A stretch of DNA of 64,000 nucleotides from positions 2,294,001 to 2,358,000 of the forward strand of contig CAVWEY010000003.1 of assembly GCA_963754135.1 (NCBI GenBank). Direction: 5' to 3'. The stretch is from JAJFUI01 sp963754135. GTDB lineage: Bacteria > Planctomycetota > Planctomycetia > Pirellulales > Thermoguttaceae. Both the position numbers and the translations under genes were made by a program. Each line of letters opens with the position of its first letter. Position 1 is the first letter of the stretch. A model generated the notes under the pieces. The model saw nothing but the letters and a program-made list of their open reading frames with translations. It searched no databases and was not told where the DNA came from. Positions 27,200 to 36,148 of the stretch are shown piece after piece.

Positions 27200-28948
27200 T
27201 CATTTCGCCGACGGAACAGGTCTCTCCACCGGAACAGCAACGCCGGGACCGAGCACCGCGTCTTCCTCCGTGGGCATCTTCGGAACCGCGATGTCCTTAA
27301 AATCAAACGGCACGCGGATCTTCCGGCTGTCCCGCTGAACGGCGATCCGCAATTCGGCCCCTTGGGGAACGGGCTCCTTGAACGACCGCCACCAGTTCTC
27401 GCCGCCCCAACTGGCGTTGCCTTTTTTGAGCGGGTGGCCTTCTTCGTCGAAGACGTCGCAGCCGACGACCGCGATGCGCTTCCACTCGAAGCGGATGTCC
27501 AGCGACTCGACGCCGCCGAATTCCCGGCCGATGTTCTTCTTGTGTTCCACCGTCACGGCAATCCCCGCCGCCTTCAGAGCGTCGTCGTCGATCGGTTTCC
27601 CTTCCTTGATCTTCTTCAGCAGGTCCTTGACGATCAGGACCTCGAACCGGCCGCCGGTTTGCAGGGCCATCGTGCCCCGCAACTCGCGGATCTTCTTCAA
27701 CGGCGGCGGAGTGGGCAAGCTCAGGTATACCGAGAACTTGGGATCGCAGAACCGCTTGCCCATGCCGTCGTCGTCTTGAAAATCGAGCGGCTTGCCCGAT
27801 CCGTCCACGGCGGACTCGATCTCGATTTCTCCATAGGCGCTCGTTTCCTCGGCCGGCTTGCCCTCGAGCTCGATTTGCACCTGGAGGCTCGGGGGCCTCG
27901 GATCGCTTCCCGACCAAACGCTCCACTGTGCTTTCGCACTCAGCTTCAGGCCGGCGAGAATCGGGTCGCCGGGCGGCACCGTCTCGGCCTCGACAAACGC
28001 CTCGTCGGGCGACGCCGGGATATTGAGAAACGTGTCATGCGCGTCAATCTTCGGAACGGCAACGTCCTTGAGCAAGAACGGCACGCGGATCTTCCGGCTG
28101 TTCTTATGGAACGTCAACCGCAACCGGGCGTCGGGCGGAACCACGGCCGTGGTCTGGAAATCGAACATCCAGAACGGACTGCTGCCGCTAAAGCCATTGC
28201 TCACGTCGGGAATCGGACCGCCTTTGGCGTCCAGGATTTCGCAAGCCGTAACGGGATCGTTCGATTGAATTTCGACGGCAATGTTGTCCTTGATCTTCTT
28301 GTCGCTGTTCCAACTGGGGATCGGCCGGCGTTTGGCCGCGAGTTTGATGCCCAACGCATCGAGATTCTTGTCCTGAATTGGATCTGCTATCCATTGGCCG
28401 GTGACGGCGCCGTCCTCTTGGGCCGCCTCGCCTAAATCCTTGAGCGCGTCTTTCACCGTTACTTTCTGATACTCGCCGGCGGTTTGCAGGGCCAGACTGC
28501 CCTGCAACTGGCGGATCGACTGGATCGGAGGGCGATTGGGGATCCGCAGCTTGAGACAGACGCCGCCGCCATGCCAGGACTCGATTCGGCGGGAGATTTG
28601 ATCCATGCCGTTGAACACGGGAGATCCCCAAGGCACGCACGCCCAGCGGTACGACTTGCCGTGTTGGTCGAGGAGGGACTGCAATTTGAGTTCGCCGAAG
28701 GCGCTGGCCTTTGCCGCGGCCGTTCCCTGGAAAATGACGGAGATTTCCAGCGAAGGCGGCTTGGGGGTCCCGCGGTTGTCGAAGTCGGGCTTCCACTCGG
28801 CCTTGGCCGTTGTCTTCAGGTCGGCGAGAATCGGATCGGGCTTCGGCGCCGCGGGGTTATCCTCCGCCGACAATGATCGAACCAGCGATGCCTGGAAACT
28901 GGCACCGAGAAGAATGACGGCGACCAGCGAGAGCTTTGCGAAATGCAC
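27200..28948 (-). CDS. Secreted protein with two tandem copies of an unknown domain
   Basis: I place the start at the GTG at 28948 after GAGGA; it gives a signal peptide (FAKLSLVAVILLGASFQASL) and 582 residues. The protein is an internal duplication. Each half starts DPILADLK / DPILAGLK and includes PPSLEISVIFQG / PPSLQVQIELEG, SAFGELKLQS / SAYGEIEIES, a segment on RELRGTMALQTGG, and ends NSRKIRVPFLLKDVAVPKI / DSRKIRVPFDFKDIAVPKM. I do not recognise the domain; a periplasmic or surface beta-rich protein is likely. It sits between lpxD and lpxI on the same strand. The open frame extends upstream through lpxD only as an out-of-frame artefact. Confidence 0.75.
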   Translation of the reverse strand: MHFAKLSLVAVILLGASFQASLVRSLSAEDNPAAPKPDPILADLKTTAKAEWKPDFDNRGTPKPPSLEISVIFQGTAAAKASAFGELKLQSLLDQHGKSYRWACVPWGSPVFNGMDQISRRIESWHGGGVCLKLRIPNRPPIQSIRQLQGSLALQTAGEYQKVTVKDALKDLGEAAQEDGAVTGQWIADPIQDKNLDALGIKLAAKRRPIPSWNSDKKIKDNIAVEIQSNDPVTACEILDAKGGPIPDVSNGFSGSSPFWMFDFQTTAVVPPDARLRLTFHKNSRKIRVPFLLKDVAVPKIDAHDTFLNIPASPDEAFVEAETVPPGDPILAGLKLSAKAQWSVWSGSDPRPPSLQVQIELEGKPAEETSAYGEIEIESAVDGSGKPLDFQDDDGMGKRFCDPKFSVYLSLPTPPPLKKIRELRGTMALQTGGRFEVLIVKDLLKKIKEGKPIDDDALKAAGIAVTVEHKKNIGREFGGVESLDIRFEWKRIAVVGCDVFDEEGHPLKKGNASWGGENWWRSFKEPVPQGAELRIAVQRDSRKIRVPFDFKDIAVPKMPTEEDAVLGPGVAVPVERPVPSAK

Positions 28949-28991
28949 GGCGAGGTTCCTCTTTCGGAGGACGCGGAGCGTCCAACCAGTG

Positions 28992-29016
28992 CGTTCCCAC
29001 GCGGAACGTGGGAACG
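28992..29016. repeat. Palindromic hairpin CGTTCCCACG-CGGAA-CGTGGGAACG
   Basis: A perfect 10-bp stem with 5-base loop in the gap between lpxD and the duplicated-domain gene. There is no T-run, so a single REP-like palindrome is more likely than a terminator. Confidence 0.75.
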
Positions 29017-29046
29017 AGAGAAAGCTGATAGCTGAAAGCTTTTCGT

Positions 29047-30153
29047 TCACGCCACAGCCCGCCGGCCATCGGCGTCTTCGTCGTCGGGCGGATCGTCGGT
29101 CTTGATGGCGAGCTTGCCCGCGGACGGCGATTCCTTCAACAGCACCTCGACCGCCCGCTGAAGCTGCTTCAACTGCCGCCGCATTTCCGGCAGCTTGCTG
29201 AACGCCGCCTGCTTGACCTTCTGCTCGCGTTCGGGCGTGGCGGGAATGCCGATCATGCGGCTGCCGGCGGGCACGTCGTTGGTCACTCCGGCCATTGCCC
29301 CCAGCACGGCCCGGTCGCCGACGTGGACGTGGTCGCGGACGCCGACCTGGCCGGCCATCACCACGTAGTCGCCGGTGGTGGTGCTGCCGGCGATGCCCAC
29401 CTGCGAGCAGAGCATGTTGTGCCGTCCGATGCGGCAGTTGTGGGCGACCATCACCAGGTCGTCGATCTTGGTCCCCTCGCCGATGACCGTCGGGCCGTAG
29501 GTGCCGCGGTCGATGGTCGAAGCGGCGCCGATCTCGACGTCCGCCCCCAGCACGACGTTGCCCAACTGGGCGGAGAGCACGTGCCGGCCGTCGGCCATGC
29601 CGTAGCCGAAGCCGTACGCCCCCAGCACGGCGTTGGCGTGGATCACGCACCGCGGGCCGACGACCGTGTCCTCGTAGAGCACCGCGTTGGGAAAAATAGT
29701 CACGTTCTCGCCGATCCGCGAGCCGGCCATGATGTGGACGCCGGAGTGGATCGTCGAGCCGGTGCCGATGCTGACCCCCTCGCCGACGGTGGCGAAGGGA
29801 TGGACGTCGACGTCCGGGCCGAGCTCGGCGGTCGGGCTGATGACGGCCAGCGGGCTGACGCCGGCCCGCAGCCGCTGCCGCGGCGGCGCGAAGAACTGCA
29901 CGATCGCGGCGAACGCCCCGTGGACGTCGGCCACTTGAATGGCCGGCAGCCGCCGGGCCGCGAAACCCGCCGGCGCGACGACGGCCGCGGCACGGCAATC
30001 TTCCAAGAGATGGCTCTTTTCGACCTTGTCGACCAAGGTGATCTGCCCCGCGTCGGCATCGCGCAACGTGGCGGCGCCGAGGATCAGCAACTGGCCGTCG
30101 CCGACGATCTGCCCGCCGACCAGAGCGGCAAGCTCGGCAAGGGTCGCCTGCAT
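29047..30153 (-). CDS. lpxD: UDP-3-O-(3-hydroxyacyl)glucosamine N-acyltransferase LpxD
   Basis: LpxD adds the second acyl chain in lipid A synthesis, using acyl-ACP. The 368-residue protein has the N-terminal uridine-binding domain (ATLAELAALVGGQIVGDGQL, EDCRAAAVVAPAGFAARRL) and a left-handed hexapeptide helix (ELGPDVDVHPFATVGEGVSI, TGSTIHSGVHIMAGSRIGEN). The catalytic His lies in VMVAHNCRIGRHNM. The C-terminal part is longer and more charged than in enterobacteria. With LpxI, it indicates that the organism makes lipid A, as other planctomycetes are thought to. Confidence 0.95.
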   Translation of the reverse strand: MQATLAELAALVGGQIVGDGQLLILGAATLRDADAGQITLVDKVEKSHLLEDCRAAAVVAPAGFAARRLPAIQVADVHGAFAAIVQFFAPPRQRLRAGVSPLAVISPTAELGPDVDVHPFATVGEGVSIGTGSTIHSGVHIMAGSRIGENVTIFPNAVLYEDTVVGPRCVIHANAVLGAYGFGYGMADGRHVLSAQLGNVVLGADVEIGAASTIDRGTYGPTVIGEGTKIDDLVMVAHNCRIGRHNMLCSQVGIAGSTTTGDYVVMAGQVGVRDHVHVGDRAVLGAMAGVTNDVPAGSRMIGIPATPEREQKVKQAAFSKLPEMRRQLKQLQRAVEVLLKESPSAGKLAIKTDDPPDDEDADGRRAVA

Positions 30154-30170
30154 CGTGCGGATTCCTTTTC

Positions 30171-30562
30171 GTACTCGTCACGCTCCGCGTGACGGCGGTT
30201 TCCTCACGCGGAGCGTGAGGAGTACGTCTCCGGGACAAGATTCTCCGCCACGCCCCCCGACCGGAGGTCCCGAGAACAGGGAGCAATAGAATGTACTGAA
30301 ATCGCGGCAACGGGGCAAGAGCAGCCCGCAGTTATGATTGCGCGGCGGGTGGCACGCCCTGAGCCGCGAAGGGCGTGATGGCGGTCGAACCACGCCCTTC
30401 GCTCCGCTCAGGGACGTGCCACCCAACGCCGCGGATAGCTGGGTAAACGGGGTCAACCGGGTCGCTCCGCTTGCGGCCCATGATTCATGTCGCTTATGCT
30501 GGATGTTGTACTCGTCACGCTCCGTGTGACGCCGGATTCCTCACGCGGAGCGTGAGGAGTAC
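30171..30562. repeat. Cluster of three inverted-pair repeats in the lpxD-nadA gap
   Basis: The 430-base gap between divergent lpxD and nadA holds no gene. It contains two pairs of one family (30171-30225 and 30508-30562: foot GTACTC, stem GTCACGC-TCC-GCGTGAC) and, between them, one pair of another (30347-30424: foot GGGTGG, stem CACGCCCT / AGGGCGTG). Promoters for both genes must lie among these repeats. Confidence 0.85.
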
Positions 30563-30586
30563 ATTCGATTCCGAGGACCCATCCAC

Positions 30587-31729
30587 ATGAGTACCACTTC
30601 CGCCCTCGCCGCACCGGCCTTCGATTTGGCCCCTTACCAGTTGCTGGAGGGCGCGGCCTTGAGCGCGCGGATCCAACGGGTGCGGGCGGAAATGGGCCCG
30701 CGGCTGCTCGTGCTCGGCCACCACTACCAGCAGGACGAAGTGCTCGCCCATTGCGACCTCCGCGGCGACAGCTACGGGCTGTCCGAATTGGCGGCCGGCA
30801 ACCAGCAGTGCCGGGCGATCGTCTTCTGCGGGGTCCATTTTATGGCCGAGACGGCCGACATCCTGGCCAACCGGCCCGAGCGGCTGCGGGACCGCGGCGG
30901 GGAGCGCGTGGCCGTCGTTCTGCCCGACCTCAGCGCCGGTTGCTCCCTGGCCGACATGGCCGACCTGGGGCAAGTCGAGCGCTGCTGGGAGCAACTCGGT
31001 GAAGTGATCGACACCGGGGATCTGATGCCGATCACCTACGTCAACTCGACGGCCAGCTTGAAGGCGTTTTGCGGCCGGCGGGGCGGGCTGGTCTGCACGT
31101 CGTCCAACGCCCGAGCCGCCTTGGATTGGGCCTTCCACCGCCGCCGTCGCGTCCTCTTCTTCCCCGATCAGCACCTGGGACGCAACACGGCCCGCGCGAT
31201 GGGCGTTCCTCTGGAAGAAATGCCGCTCTGGGACCCGCAGCAAGAGCCGCTGGGCGGCAACACGCCGGAGGCCATCCGCCGTGGCCGGGTGATCCTCTGG
31301 AACGGCTATTGCGGCGTCCACCAGATGTTCCAGCCCCAGCACGTCGCCTACTTCCGCCAGAAGTATCCCGGCATCAAGATCATGGTCCATCCCGAGTGCA
31401 TGATGGAGGTGGTTGATCTGGCCGACGCCGCCGGCTCGACCAGCAAGATCATCAAGACGGTCGAGGAGTCGCCGCCGGGGACCCGCTGGGCCATCGGCAC
31501 CGAGCTGCACCTGGTGAACCGGCTGCGGCGCGAGCATCCCGAGCAGGAGATTCATCTGCTCTCGATGGCCGTCTGCATGTGCTCGACGATGTTCCGCATC
31601 GACCTGCCGCACTTGTGTTGGGCGGTGGAGAACCTGGCGGCGGGCACGCCGGTCAACTTGATCGAGGTCGAGCCGGAGACGGCCCGCGGGGCGCTGGAAG
31701 CCTTGCAGCGGATGCTGGAGGTGAAGTAA
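30587..31729 (+). CDS. nadA: Quinolinate synthase NadA
   Basis: NadA condenses iminoaspartate with dihydroxyacetone phosphate to quinolinate in NAD synthesis, using a [4Fe-4S] cluster. The 380-residue protein keeps the three cluster cysteines: FCGVHFMAETADIL, MVHPECMMEVVDLAD and MAVCMCSTMFRIDLP. Other landmarks are LVLGHHYQQDEVLAHCDLRG, YVNSTASLKAFCGRRGG and FPDQHLGRNTARAMG. The ATG lies 24 bases after a repeat pair. nadB and nadC are not in the window. Confidence 0.95.
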   Translation: MSTTSALAAPAFDLAPYQLLEGAALSARIQRVRAEMGPRLLVLGHHYQQDEVLAHCDLRGDSYGLSELAAGNQQCRAIVFCGVHFMAETADILANRPERLRDRGGERVAVVLPDLSAGCSLADMADLGQVERCWEQLGEVIDTGDLMPITYVNSTASLKAFCGRRGGLVCTSSNARAALDWAFHRRRRVLFFPDQHLGRNTARAMGVPLEEMPLWDPQQEPLGGNTPEAIRRGRVILWNGYCGVHQMFQPQHVAYFRQKYPGIKIMVHPECMMEVVDLADAAGSTSKIIKTVEESPPGTRWAIGTELHLVNRLRREHPEQEIHLLSMAVCMCSTMFRIDLPHLCWAVENLAAGTPVNLIEVEPETARGALEALQRMLEVK

Positions 31730-31815
31730 AATGGCGGCGGTGAGTCGGGGTGCTGACTGTTTGCACCGCTGACGGCGGGCGGCTGCATCCTCATCTTCAC
31801 ACTGCGGAGGGGAAT

Positions 31816-32409
31816 ATGAGCGCACATGACCCACCAGAAGGCTCGCAGATTGAGACCAAGACGGACTTTGACGGGATGATTTTGCTTTGGAAGAGGCCCA
31901 GCGGGGGCCCCGTCCGTTTCCTGGTCATCGGATTTTTGATCCTCTGGCTCTGCGGCTGGTGTGTTGGCTTCGTCACAGCCGGAACGGAACTCCTCTCCGG
32001 GCGCGGCCCTACTGGCTTTCTCGCCGTTTGGCTAGCCGGCTGGACTCTTGGCGGCGTTTTCGCCGGCGGCTTGGTCTATCTGCTTCTTCGTCGGCAAGTT
32101 CCTGAATCGGTCACGTTGGAGCGCAACCGCATCAAGTATGACACGGGCGCAGCGCCCATGAACTTCTTCAGTCTTTATTGGATGATAAGCCGGAAACAGA
32201 GTTCGAATCCATTCTCGATGATATTTCCGAAGCGGAAGATCTACGAGTTCAGCAGATCAGAATGCCCGGCGTTTGTCCTTGAGGGCCTTGGCGACGACCA
32301 ACGCTTGCGGTTTGACCACGGCGCTGATCGCGTCGTCATCGGTGAATACCTTAAGGAACCCGAAAGGGAATGGCTTGCACAGATCCTTAACACTTGGCGG
32401 ACCGGATAG
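31816..32409 (+). CDS. Small membrane protein of unknown function
   Basis: The protein has 197 residues with a cytoplasmic N-terminus and two strong membrane segments (FLVIGFLILWLCGWCVGFV and GFLAVWLAGWTLGGVFAGGL), then a soluble domain of about 110 residues ending EREWLAQILNTWRTG. GGAGGGG precedes the ATG by 4 bases. The arrangement recalls PH-like membrane proteins (beta-strands VTLERNRIKYDTG, KIYEFSRSECPAF), but this is weak. It stands alone between nadA and the convergent toxin-antitoxin pair. Confidence 0.7.
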   Translation: MSAHDPPEGSQIETKTDFDGMILLWKRPSGGPVRFLVIGFLILWLCGWCVGFVTAGTELLSGRGPTGFLAVWLAGWTLGGVFAGGLVYLLLRRQVPESVTLERNRIKYDTGAAPMNFFSLYWMISRKQSSNPFSMIFPKRKIYEFSRSECPAFVLEGLGDDQRLRFDHGADRVVIGEYLKEPEREWLAQILNTWRTG

Positions 32410-32492
32410 TGAGGCGCCAGTGGGGGGCAGCCAATGAGCATCATCGCTGGTGCGTCCGCCTTTCCGATGATTCTCCCAAGGCGTTGCCCACT

Positions 32493-32897
32493 TCATGCGG
32501 CGACGAACTCGCCCAGCGCGATCGCCACTTTGGGAAACTCCTGGAGGATTTGTCTGTCCACCGTCACCAGCCGGACGCCCAACTCCTGGGCCAGGGCGAC
32601 GAACTCGCAATCGTAGGCCGAGCAACTGCTCGCGGCGGCCAGGTCCAAGACGCGCGACGAAGCGACCGCATGCTCCTGTCCGCTCATCAAGGAGAGCGCG
32701 TCGGCCATGATCCGCTTTGCCTCCTGCAATTTCAGCCCGCGATGGCGGATGTAGAGAGCCAGTACGTTGCGGAACTCGCTTCGCCAGAGCAACGGCGCAG
32801 CCCACTGCGGGTCTTTCGCCCGCGCCTGTTCGGCCTGTGCCGTCCACTCGCCCGGCGCCAGAAAGTAGACGATGAGGTTCGTATCGACCACAATCAT
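32493..32897 (-). CDS. vapC: PIN-domain toxin (VapC family)
   Basis: VapC toxins are Mg2+-dependent RNases. The 134-residue protein carries the PIN acidic residues: MIVVDTNLIVYFL (Asp 4), LLWRSEFRNVLALYI (Glu), AYDCEFVALAQEL (Asp), and LVTVDRQILQEFP (Asp). I use the ATG at 32897, which overlaps the antitoxin stop as ATGA, rather than the GTG-type start four codons upstream. It is encoded just downstream of a ribbon-helix-helix antitoxin. The full set of residues suggests that it is active. Confidence 0.9.
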   Translation of the reverse strand: MIVVDTNLIVYFLAPGEWTAQAEQARAKDPQWAAPLLWRSEFRNVLALYIRHRGLKLQEAKRIMADALSLMSGQEHAVASSRVLDLAAASSCSAYDCEFVALAQELGVRLVTVDRQILQEFPKVAIALGEFVAA

Positions 32898-33139
32898 GGT
32901 CGCCCCCACCTCTTCATCTCGTTCAACTCTTCGTCGGTGATCGGAGGACCGCGGAATAGCTTCCGGTTCTCGCGGGCGCGGGCCAACGTGGCTTCCACGT
33001 CTTCCCTGCGCAGCGCGCCCAGCGCCCGCTCGATGCAGACAATTGCCTCACTGTTAATGCTGCGATGGTTCGCGCCGGCGGCCTGCTTCAAACGTTCGTA
33101 CAAATCGTCGGGGATCTTCTTGACGGTGATCGTTGCCAT
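32894..33139 (-). CDS. Ribbon-helix-helix antitoxin (Arc/FitA-like) of the VapC pair
   Basis: The 81-residue protein starts ATITVKKIPDDLYERLKQAA, the DNA-binding beta-strand and helix of the FitA/Arc family, followed by NHRSINSEAIVCIERAL. The C-terminal tail (FRGPPITDEELNEMKRW) is the likely toxin-binding part. The ATG at 33139 follows AAGGAGCC. It overlaps vapC by four bases. It should bind the shared promoter and repress the pair. Confidence 0.88.
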   Translation of the reverse strand: MATITVKKIPDDLYERLKQAAGANHRSINSEAIVCIERALGALRREDVEATLARARENRKLFRGPPITDEELNEMKRWGRP

Positions 33140-33256
33140 AGTCGGCTCCTTGTATTCCATTCTGAAACCATTATGGAACCATCTAGGCGGGTTGTCAAGG
33201 CGGGGATGTTTTTCCGGGTTTCGCGTGCGGGATGGACGCCGGAGTATGCTTTTCCA

Positions 33257-33278
33257 TAGCCCAGGCGTTTCACGCCTG
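33257..33278 (+). repeat. REP-like unit (TAGCC + CAGGCGT-TTC-ACGCCTG), partner split by an IS
   Basis: The hairpin at 33257-33278 has an inverse partner whose left half is at 33431-33440 (CAGGCGTGAA) and whose right half follows the IS from 34415 (CGTGAACGCCTGGGCTAG). Removing the IS and one TSD copy restores CAGGCG-TGAA-CGCCTG. Between them are two more small palindromes (GCCGCC-TTCA-GGCGGC and CCCCGTAAACGGGG) and no gene. Confidence 0.8.
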
Positions 33279-33440
33279 AGACGGGGGGACAGTAATCTCG
33301 CCTTTTTTCTTTTTCCCGTCGGCCGCCTTCAGGCGGCGCCGTTGGGCAATCGGCACCAGTCCCGCCACCCCCCGGCCCCGTAAACGGGGCCTGAAGAAAA
33401 AGGAAATCTCGCGCGAGGCCCTCCGTCCCACAGGCGTGAA

Positions 33441-34414
33441 CAGGATTATGCAAGTGCTAGCGTGGCTTGATAAAAATGAGTTCGCGCTCCACCTTGTTGG
33501 TTTGGGAAACCTTCCACAAGGAGACGAATTATGGAACGCGAACTCTGGAGAATACTGTATCGTTTGGCACGAGAATTGGACAAGCCCTGGGGTGAATGGC
33601 GCTATGCAACGGCGGATGTGATCGCGGCATACTTCTGGGCGGTGGTGCATGACCGTCCCACTAGATGGGCCGTTGATCCAAGGCACTGGCCGGACGACTT
33701 GCGGCCAGCTTTGCTGCCGCCACAAAGCACAATAAGCCGCCGATTGCGGCGGCCGACGACTGTCGCACTGATGACCGCGGTGGAGGAACGTCTCTTGGCA
33801 TTGATCGTGGTGGGCGGTTGCCTGGTGCAAATCATCGACGGCAAGCCGCTTGCGGTAAGCGGTGTAAGTAAGGATCCGGACGCGGGTTACGGCCGCGGTG
33901 CGGGTGGAAACCAGAAAGGTTATAAACTGCACGCGGTGTGGGGTGGCGGGCCGATGCCGATCGCTTGGGGGTTGGCACCTATGAACGTCAGTGAGAAAAC
34001 CATGGCGCGTCATTTGATTCCTACCCTGCCGGGCGGCGGTTATCTGCTGGCTGATTCGCAGTACGATGCCAACCCTTTATACGACGCGGCTGCCGAAGCG
34101 GGATTCCAGTTAGTAGCCAAGAAGATCAAGGACCGAGGACGCGGTGGATTGGGTCATCGTTGCCAGAGTTCCGGCCGGCTCCGCTCACTCGAACTGCTCG
34201 CCACCGCGTTTGGCGGCGTGCTATGCGACCAACGCAACGCGATCGAACGCTATTTTGGCGACTGGGTGTCCTCCGGCGGCGGACTCGGACCGTTGCCTGC
34301 TTGGGCACGTCGCTTCGGTCGAGTGCGCAATTGGGTTCAAGCCAAAATCTTGGTGGCCGGCGCTCGATGGCTATCTTTCCAGGAGCCACACAAGCTAGCA
34401 CTTGCATAATCCTG
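33441..34414 (+). mobile_element. Insertion sequence, ~974 bp, with 21-bp terminal repeats and 6-bp target duplication
   Basis: The ends are perfect inverse copies over 21 bases (33441-33461 and 34394-34414, beginning CAGGATTATGCAAGTG). CGTGAA flanks both sides (33435-33440 and 34415-34420) as a target duplication. One transposase gene fills the element. Intact ends, duplication and frame suggest a recent insertion. The insertion site is the loop of a REP-like hairpin. Confidence 0.9.
33531..34409 (+). CDS. DDE transposase of the 974-bp IS (IS4/IS5-like group)
   Basis: The protein has 292 residues, starting at an ATG with AAGGAGAC upstream. The RNase-H-type catalytic Asp residues are likely in LVQIIDGKPLAVSG and GYLLADSQYDANPLYDAAAE, and the Glu in CDQRNAIERYFGDWVS. 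KGYKLHAVW after the first Asp is typical of IS5/IS982-like enzymes. The exact IS family cannot be fixed by eye. The gene uses almost the whole element and its stop lies within the right terminal repeat. Confidence 0.88.
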   Translation: MERELWRILYRLARELDKPWGEWRYATADVIAAYFWAVVHDRPTRWAVDPRHWPDDLRPALLPPQSTISRRLRRPTTVALMTAVEERLLALIVVGGCLVQIIDGKPLAVSGVSKDPDAGYGRGAGGNQKGYKLHAVWGGGPMPIAWGLAPMNVSEKTMARHLIPTLPGGGYLLADSQYDANPLYDAAAEAGFQLVAKKIKDRGRGGLGHRCQSSGRLRSLELLATAFGGVLCDQRNAIERYFGDWVSSGGGLGPLPAWARRFGRVRNWVQAKILVAGARWLSFQEPHKLALA

Positions 34415-34611
34415 CGTGAACGCCTGGGCTAGAGAAAAGCACGGCGGCCGGCAACAGCCGGTGCTATCGCTCGAAGCCCAGGCGCGAGCAGCCGCGATTT
34501 TTCAAACCAGCCTATTGACAATTGCGGGGGGGGTAAATTAGGGGCATTGGCCGGGTCTAACGTCGGGCGTGGCAGCAAGCGGTCGCTCGGGTTTCCACGG
34601 GAGGCGGCATC

Positions 34612-35778
34612 ATGGTGCGACCACACATTCTGGCTCTTGGTGTTCTCTATTTAGTCTTTTCGGGCGTGGCGTCCGTCTGGGCAACACCGCAATACACCGT
34701 CACCGATCTGGGCACGCTTTCGGGCTACGCCGCCAGTTGGCCGATGGGGATCAATGCAAGCGGGCAAGTCGTCGGGTATTCCTGCAACACCGCGTCCGAT
34801 GGTCACGCCTTTCTCTATAGCAACGGGCAGATGACCGACCTGGGCACCCTAGGCGGTTCCGAAAGCCGCGCATATGGACTCAACGACAGCGGCGTGGCCG
34901 TAGGGTTCTCTTACCTCGCCGGCAACACAACCCCGCCGCACGCGTGCCAATTCAGCAACGGGGCCGTGACTGACCTGTGTGCAACCCCGGGCATTTCGTG
35001 GTCTCCGGCCGCCGGCATCAACGACAGCGGGCAAATTTTGGGAATCGGCGGTTCGCCTGGGATGCATGCGGCCATTTATCAGAACGGGGTAGCTACCGAC
35101 TTGGGAACCCTCTATTACAACCCGATTATGGGTATCGCCAATAGCTATGGCTGGGCAATCAACAACGCCGGGCAGGTGGTGGGCTATTCGGACTATTGCC
35201 CCAATTACATGCCCACCCAGCATGCCTTCCTTTGGAGCAATGGCAAAATGACGGACCTCGGCACGTTGGGCGGTGCGTCCGCCGCGCTGGCGTTGAACAA
35301 CAACGGCCAAGTGGTTGGCGACTACTTTACCAGCAGCGGCCCATTGCACGCGTTCTCGTTTGCGAACGGCACGATGACGGACCTCGGAGTTCTGTCCGGC
35401 TCGTATATCTCCAGCGCGGCCTATGGGGTCAATGCCAGCGGCCAGATCGTCGGCACCTGCGCCATCTCTTCTCTCCTTGGACTGCCGACACCCGCGTACG
35501 GGATGAGCACCTTCGCCGACGCCCGCGCGTGTCTATTCGGCGACGGCACGGTCACCGATCTGAACACGTTGATTAGCTCAACGTCGGGCTGGACGTTGAA
35601 TCTCGCGCTTGCCATCAACGATTCCGGCTGGATCGTCGGAAGCGGCACAAACTCGCTTGGGCAGTCCCATGCGTTTCTCCTGACACCCATCCCGGAGCCG
35701 TCCACGGCGGCGTTGGCGGCCAGCGGGTTGGCGGCGGCGTTGCTGGCGGCCTGGCGGCGGCGGAAGCGGGGCCGGTAG
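34612..35778 (+). CDS. Secreted HAF-repeat protein with PEP-CTERM sorting signal
   Basis: The protein has 388 residues: a signal peptide (ILALGVLYLVFSGVASVWA), then about seven repeats of roughly 45-50 residues built on TDLGTLGG...AYGLNDSGVAVG (for example MTDLGTLGGSESRAYGLN, MTDLGTLGGASAALALNN). At the end is PIPEPSTAALAASG, a hydrophobic stretch and the basic tail AWRRRKRG, which is the PEP-CTERM signal read by an exosortase. A surface or matrix role is likely. The HAF repeats probably form a beta-propeller-like array (inference). GGGAGGC precedes the ATG. Confidence 0.92.
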   Translation: MVRPHILALGVLYLVFSGVASVWATPQYTVTDLGTLSGYAASWPMGINASGQVVGYSCNTASDGHAFLYSNGQMTDLGTLGGSESRAYGLNDSGVAVGFSYLAGNTTPPHACQFSNGAVTDLCATPGISWSPAAGINDSGQILGIGGSPGMHAAIYQNGVATDLGTLYYNPIMGIANSYGWAINNAGQVVGYSDYCPNYMPTQHAFLWSNGKMTDLGTLGGASAALALNNNGQVVGDYFTSSGPLHAFSFANGTMTDLGVLSGSYISSAAYGVNASGQIVGTCAISSLLGLPTPAYGMSTFADARACLFGDGTVTDLNTLISSTSGWTLNLALAINDSGWIVGSGTNSLGQSHAFLLTPIPEPSTAALAASGLAAALLAAWRRRKRGR

Positions 35779-36148
35779 TCGCTTGCCCTGAAAGGGCGCC
35801 GCTTCGCCCAGGCGGGGGCATCGCGCTGGTCGCTACTCAAAAGTTGCGGCCGCACAGGCGATCTGAGCTTACGCCCGTTCACGGGCCTCCTCCTCGGGCG
35901 ACGGTTAGGGAAAAAAACGCTCGTAAACGGGCGTGACATGCTCAATCGACACCTGGGTCTGGGAGGAAGATCGTATCGGTTGTATCAAATCGAGCGACGC
36001 CGGTTTTCAATTGACCTCGTTTCTTCAGCCGTGAAGCGATGGGGGTTGCCTTCTTCCGGTACAAATCGACCTGTGTTTGCTATATGGAGGGGCTTTCTTC
36101 TCTTCTTCGATGACGCAACTCGGCTACTGCGGACTTTTCTCTTGACTC
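35779..36148. other. Gap without a convincing gene
   Basis: The region holds scattered REP-like palindromes (for example GCCCG-TTCA-CGGGC near 35872 and GTAAACGGGCG near 35922). A plus-strand frame at 35938-36195 has no ribosome site or recognisable content, so I do not call it a gene. Confidence 0.5.

Noticed and set aside
26234..28435. 733-residue plus-strand frame
   Set aside because: Antisense to lpxI and the duplicated-domain gene; no signal or domain, and both minus-strand genes are well supported.
28949..30310. N-terminal part of a 1036-residue minus-strand frame
   Set aside because: It covers lpxD out of frame with Arg/Gly-rich nonsense; the real gene starts at the GTG at 28948 with a signal peptide.
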